Source of the DNA: an uncultured Gemella sp.
Lineage (GTDB): Bacteria > Bacillota > Bacilli > Staphylococcales > Gemellaceae
Assembly (NCBI GenBank): GCA_938038035.1
Contig: CALHQV010000218.1
Coordinates: 1 to 6,459, forward strand
Direction: 5' to 3'
DNA length: 6,459 nucleotides
Positions 5,992 to 6,459 of the stretch are shown here, piece by piece; within the stretch, counting starts at the first letter, position 1, and the number at the start of each line of letters is the position of its first letter. The position numbers were made by a program, and so were the translations under genes. The notes under the pieces were generated by a model, which was not told where the DNA came from, ran no database searches, and was given only the letters and a program-made list of their open reading frames with translations.

Positions 5992-6048
5992 GGGAGTGAC
6001 TAAAACATTATAATCTTTTAAGAAATAAGATTTTGTTAAGTCAGCCCC
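5992..6048. repeat. Imperfect palindromic repeat, copy 2 (~55 bp)
   Basis: GGG-GTGACT (5992-6001) and AAGTCA-CCC (6038-6047) form the outer stem. ATCTT (6013-6017) and AAGAT (6027-6031) form the inner stem, with further weak pairing between. It is related to copy 1 at 5634-5685 by sequence, orientation and folding. It lies in the presumed 5' region of the 76-residue gene. The right arm is followed by CTTTAG on +, a poor U-tract. Confidence 0.65.
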
Positions 6049-6091
6049 TTTAGTAACTTTAACATAGCACAAAAATTTTAAAAATTAAAGA

Positions 6092-6121
6092 CTGATAAAA
6101 TCTTTATTTTTATGGTATAAT
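6092..6121 (+). promoter_or_regulatory. Extended -10 promoter reading rightward
   Basis: TGGTATAAT at 6113-6121 is a perfect extended -10. CTGATA (6092-6097) matches TTGACA at 4 of 6 positions with an 18-nt spacer. Initiation is expected near 6128, exactly where the stem-loop 6129-6168 begins. No coding region within the window follows, so the product is an untranslated leader or a small RNA. Confidence 0.65.
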
Positions 6122-6128
6122 AAAGATT

Positions 6129-6168
6129 AATAGTGTTTTTAACTAGTGATAGTTAACATAACATTATT
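6129..6168 (+). other. 5'-terminal stem-loop with GNRA-type loop
   Basis: AATAGTGTT (6129-6137) pairs with AACATTATT (6160-6168), 9 bp with one G-U. After a 1 x 3 internal loop, TTAACTA (6139-6145) pairs perfectly with TAGTTAA (6150-6156) around a GTGA loop. It begins where the promoter at 6092-6121 should start transcription, so it would sit at the extreme 5' end of that RNA. No U-tract follows, so it is not a terminator. Confidence 0.55.
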
Positions 6169-6312
6169 TAGAAGAAGATTTAATAATTGAGCGCTGATTT
6201 CAGAAGAATAACTTTTTTGAAGTTGGTGTTTTTTAGTTGTGAAGGAATAGAGTATAGAGAATTATACTACTACTTTATATTATCTTTGATATTTCAATAG
6301 ATGAATATAGTG
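6169..6312. other. AT-rich intergenic stretch with no supported gene
   Basis: No reading frame with a credible ribosome binding site is present on either strand. The only further structure seen is a 6-bp hairpin, AGTATA (6251-6256) and TATACT (6263-6268). It separates the two rightward promoters. Confidence 0.6.
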
Positions 6313-6321
6313 TGGTATAAT
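6313..6321 (+). promoter_or_regulatory. Second extended -10 promoter reading rightward
   Basis: TGGTATAAT at 6313-6321 repeats exactly the nine bases of the promoter at 6113-6121. A -35 is poor (TTCAAT at 6293-6298 with 17-nt spacing). Initiation is expected near 6328, just upstream of the structured segment 6344-6459. Confidence 0.65.
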
Positions 6322-6327
6322 ATTTAA

Positions 6328-6459
6328 GTAAAAATAAATAGGAAAGATTTAAGATGTAGGGGATGACCCGAAAGACCTAAATTTTAACAAAGTGTATATG
6401 AGAGTTCATAGACGCAGTGGTTTATTGATATCTAAATTCGCTTTATAAAAGCTTTTTAG
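6328..6459 (+). ncRNA. Candidate small structured RNA or mRNA leader
   Basis: Downstream of the promoter at 6313-6321 several stems can form in order. AAGATTTA (6344-6351) pairs with TAAATTTT (6378-6385), enclosing GGG/CCC (6360-6362, 6367-6369). GTGT plus TATGA (6392-6395, 6397-6401) pairs with TCATA plus ACGC (6406-6410, 6412-6415) around a 4-nt loop with one A-G mismatch. Finally GCTTT (6440-6444) pairs with AAAGC (6448-6452) followed by TTTTT (6453-6457), a weak terminator-like end. I do not recognise it as tmRNA, RNase P, SRP RNA, 6S, a T-box or a riboswitch class I know. It could equally be the leader of a gene beyond the window. A 16-codon frame (ATG at 6399) lacks a ribosome binding site. 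Confidence 0.35.

Noticed and set aside
6187..6300. 37-codon frame starting with TTG between the two rightward promoters
   Set aside because: TTG start with no good ribosome binding site, AT-rich low-complexity composition and no recognisable features.
6399..6449. 16-codon ATG frame (MRVHRRSGLLISKFAL) as a leader peptide
   Set aside because: No ribosome binding site, and the ATG is part of a stable stem-loop; it could be a leader peptide but nothing in the sequence shows it.
1..6459. CRISPR array, tRNA or rRNA genes, phage or transposase genes
   Set aside because: No regularly spaced repeats, no tRNA cloverleaf or rRNA sequence, and no integrase or transposase motif on either strand.

Overview
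Apart from its first ~60-85 bases, this window is bacterial DNA from a low-GC Firmicute. Support comes from the AT-rich composition, AGGAGG-type ribosome binding sites, TGnTATAAT extended -10 promoters, and a cdaA-cdaR (diadenylate cyclase/YbbR) pair. A human-associated member of the Bacilli such as Gemella would fit, but the genus is a guess; nothing here proves it. Bases 1-46 are different: they match the 3' end of a primate Alu element, followed by an A-rich (TAAA)n tail. This bacterial contig therefore starts with human DNA, almost certainly an assembly or library chimera or host contamination.

Layout: (1) 1 to about 85: Alu 3' end, A-rich tail and a 12-bp tandem duplication, with the human/bacterial junction somewhere inside. 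(2) 98-1246 (+): a pyruvate-kinase-like protein that lacks the whole B (lid) domain and several catalytic residues but keeps an intact-looking effector-site loop; it is closed by a rho-independent terminator at 1349-1391. (3) 1425-3548 (+): a promoter followed by the cyclic-di-AMP module: cdaA (start reassigned to 1514), cdaR, and a tightly linked unknown 83-residue membrane protein where glmM would sit in many Firmicutes. (4) 3549-3713: two long stem-loops. (5) 3714-5585 (+): a membrane-anchored UDP-sugar 4,6-dehydratase of the CapD/WbpM/PglF/EpsC family, ending in a strong bidirectional terminator. (6) 5714-5944 (-): a small two-helix membrane protein with a near-perfect ribosome binding site, flanked by two diverged copies of a ~50-bp imperfect palindromic repeat. 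(7) 6047-6459: a gene-poor stretch with two extended -10 promoters (+) and several stem-loops, possibly a small structured RNA or the long leader of a gene beyond the window.

Functionally, cdaA and cdaR make and regulate cyclic di-AMP at the membrane, affecting potassium, osmotic and cell-wall homeostasis. The CapD-like enzyme supplies a 4-keto-6-deoxy amino sugar nucleotide for surface glycan. The pyruvate-kinase-like protein is probably not a working glycolytic enzyme and is the best candidate here for an undescribed function. The other points worth checking are the Alu chimera, the hairpin repeat family, a possible translational switch before the 76-residue gene, and the RNA-like region at the right end.
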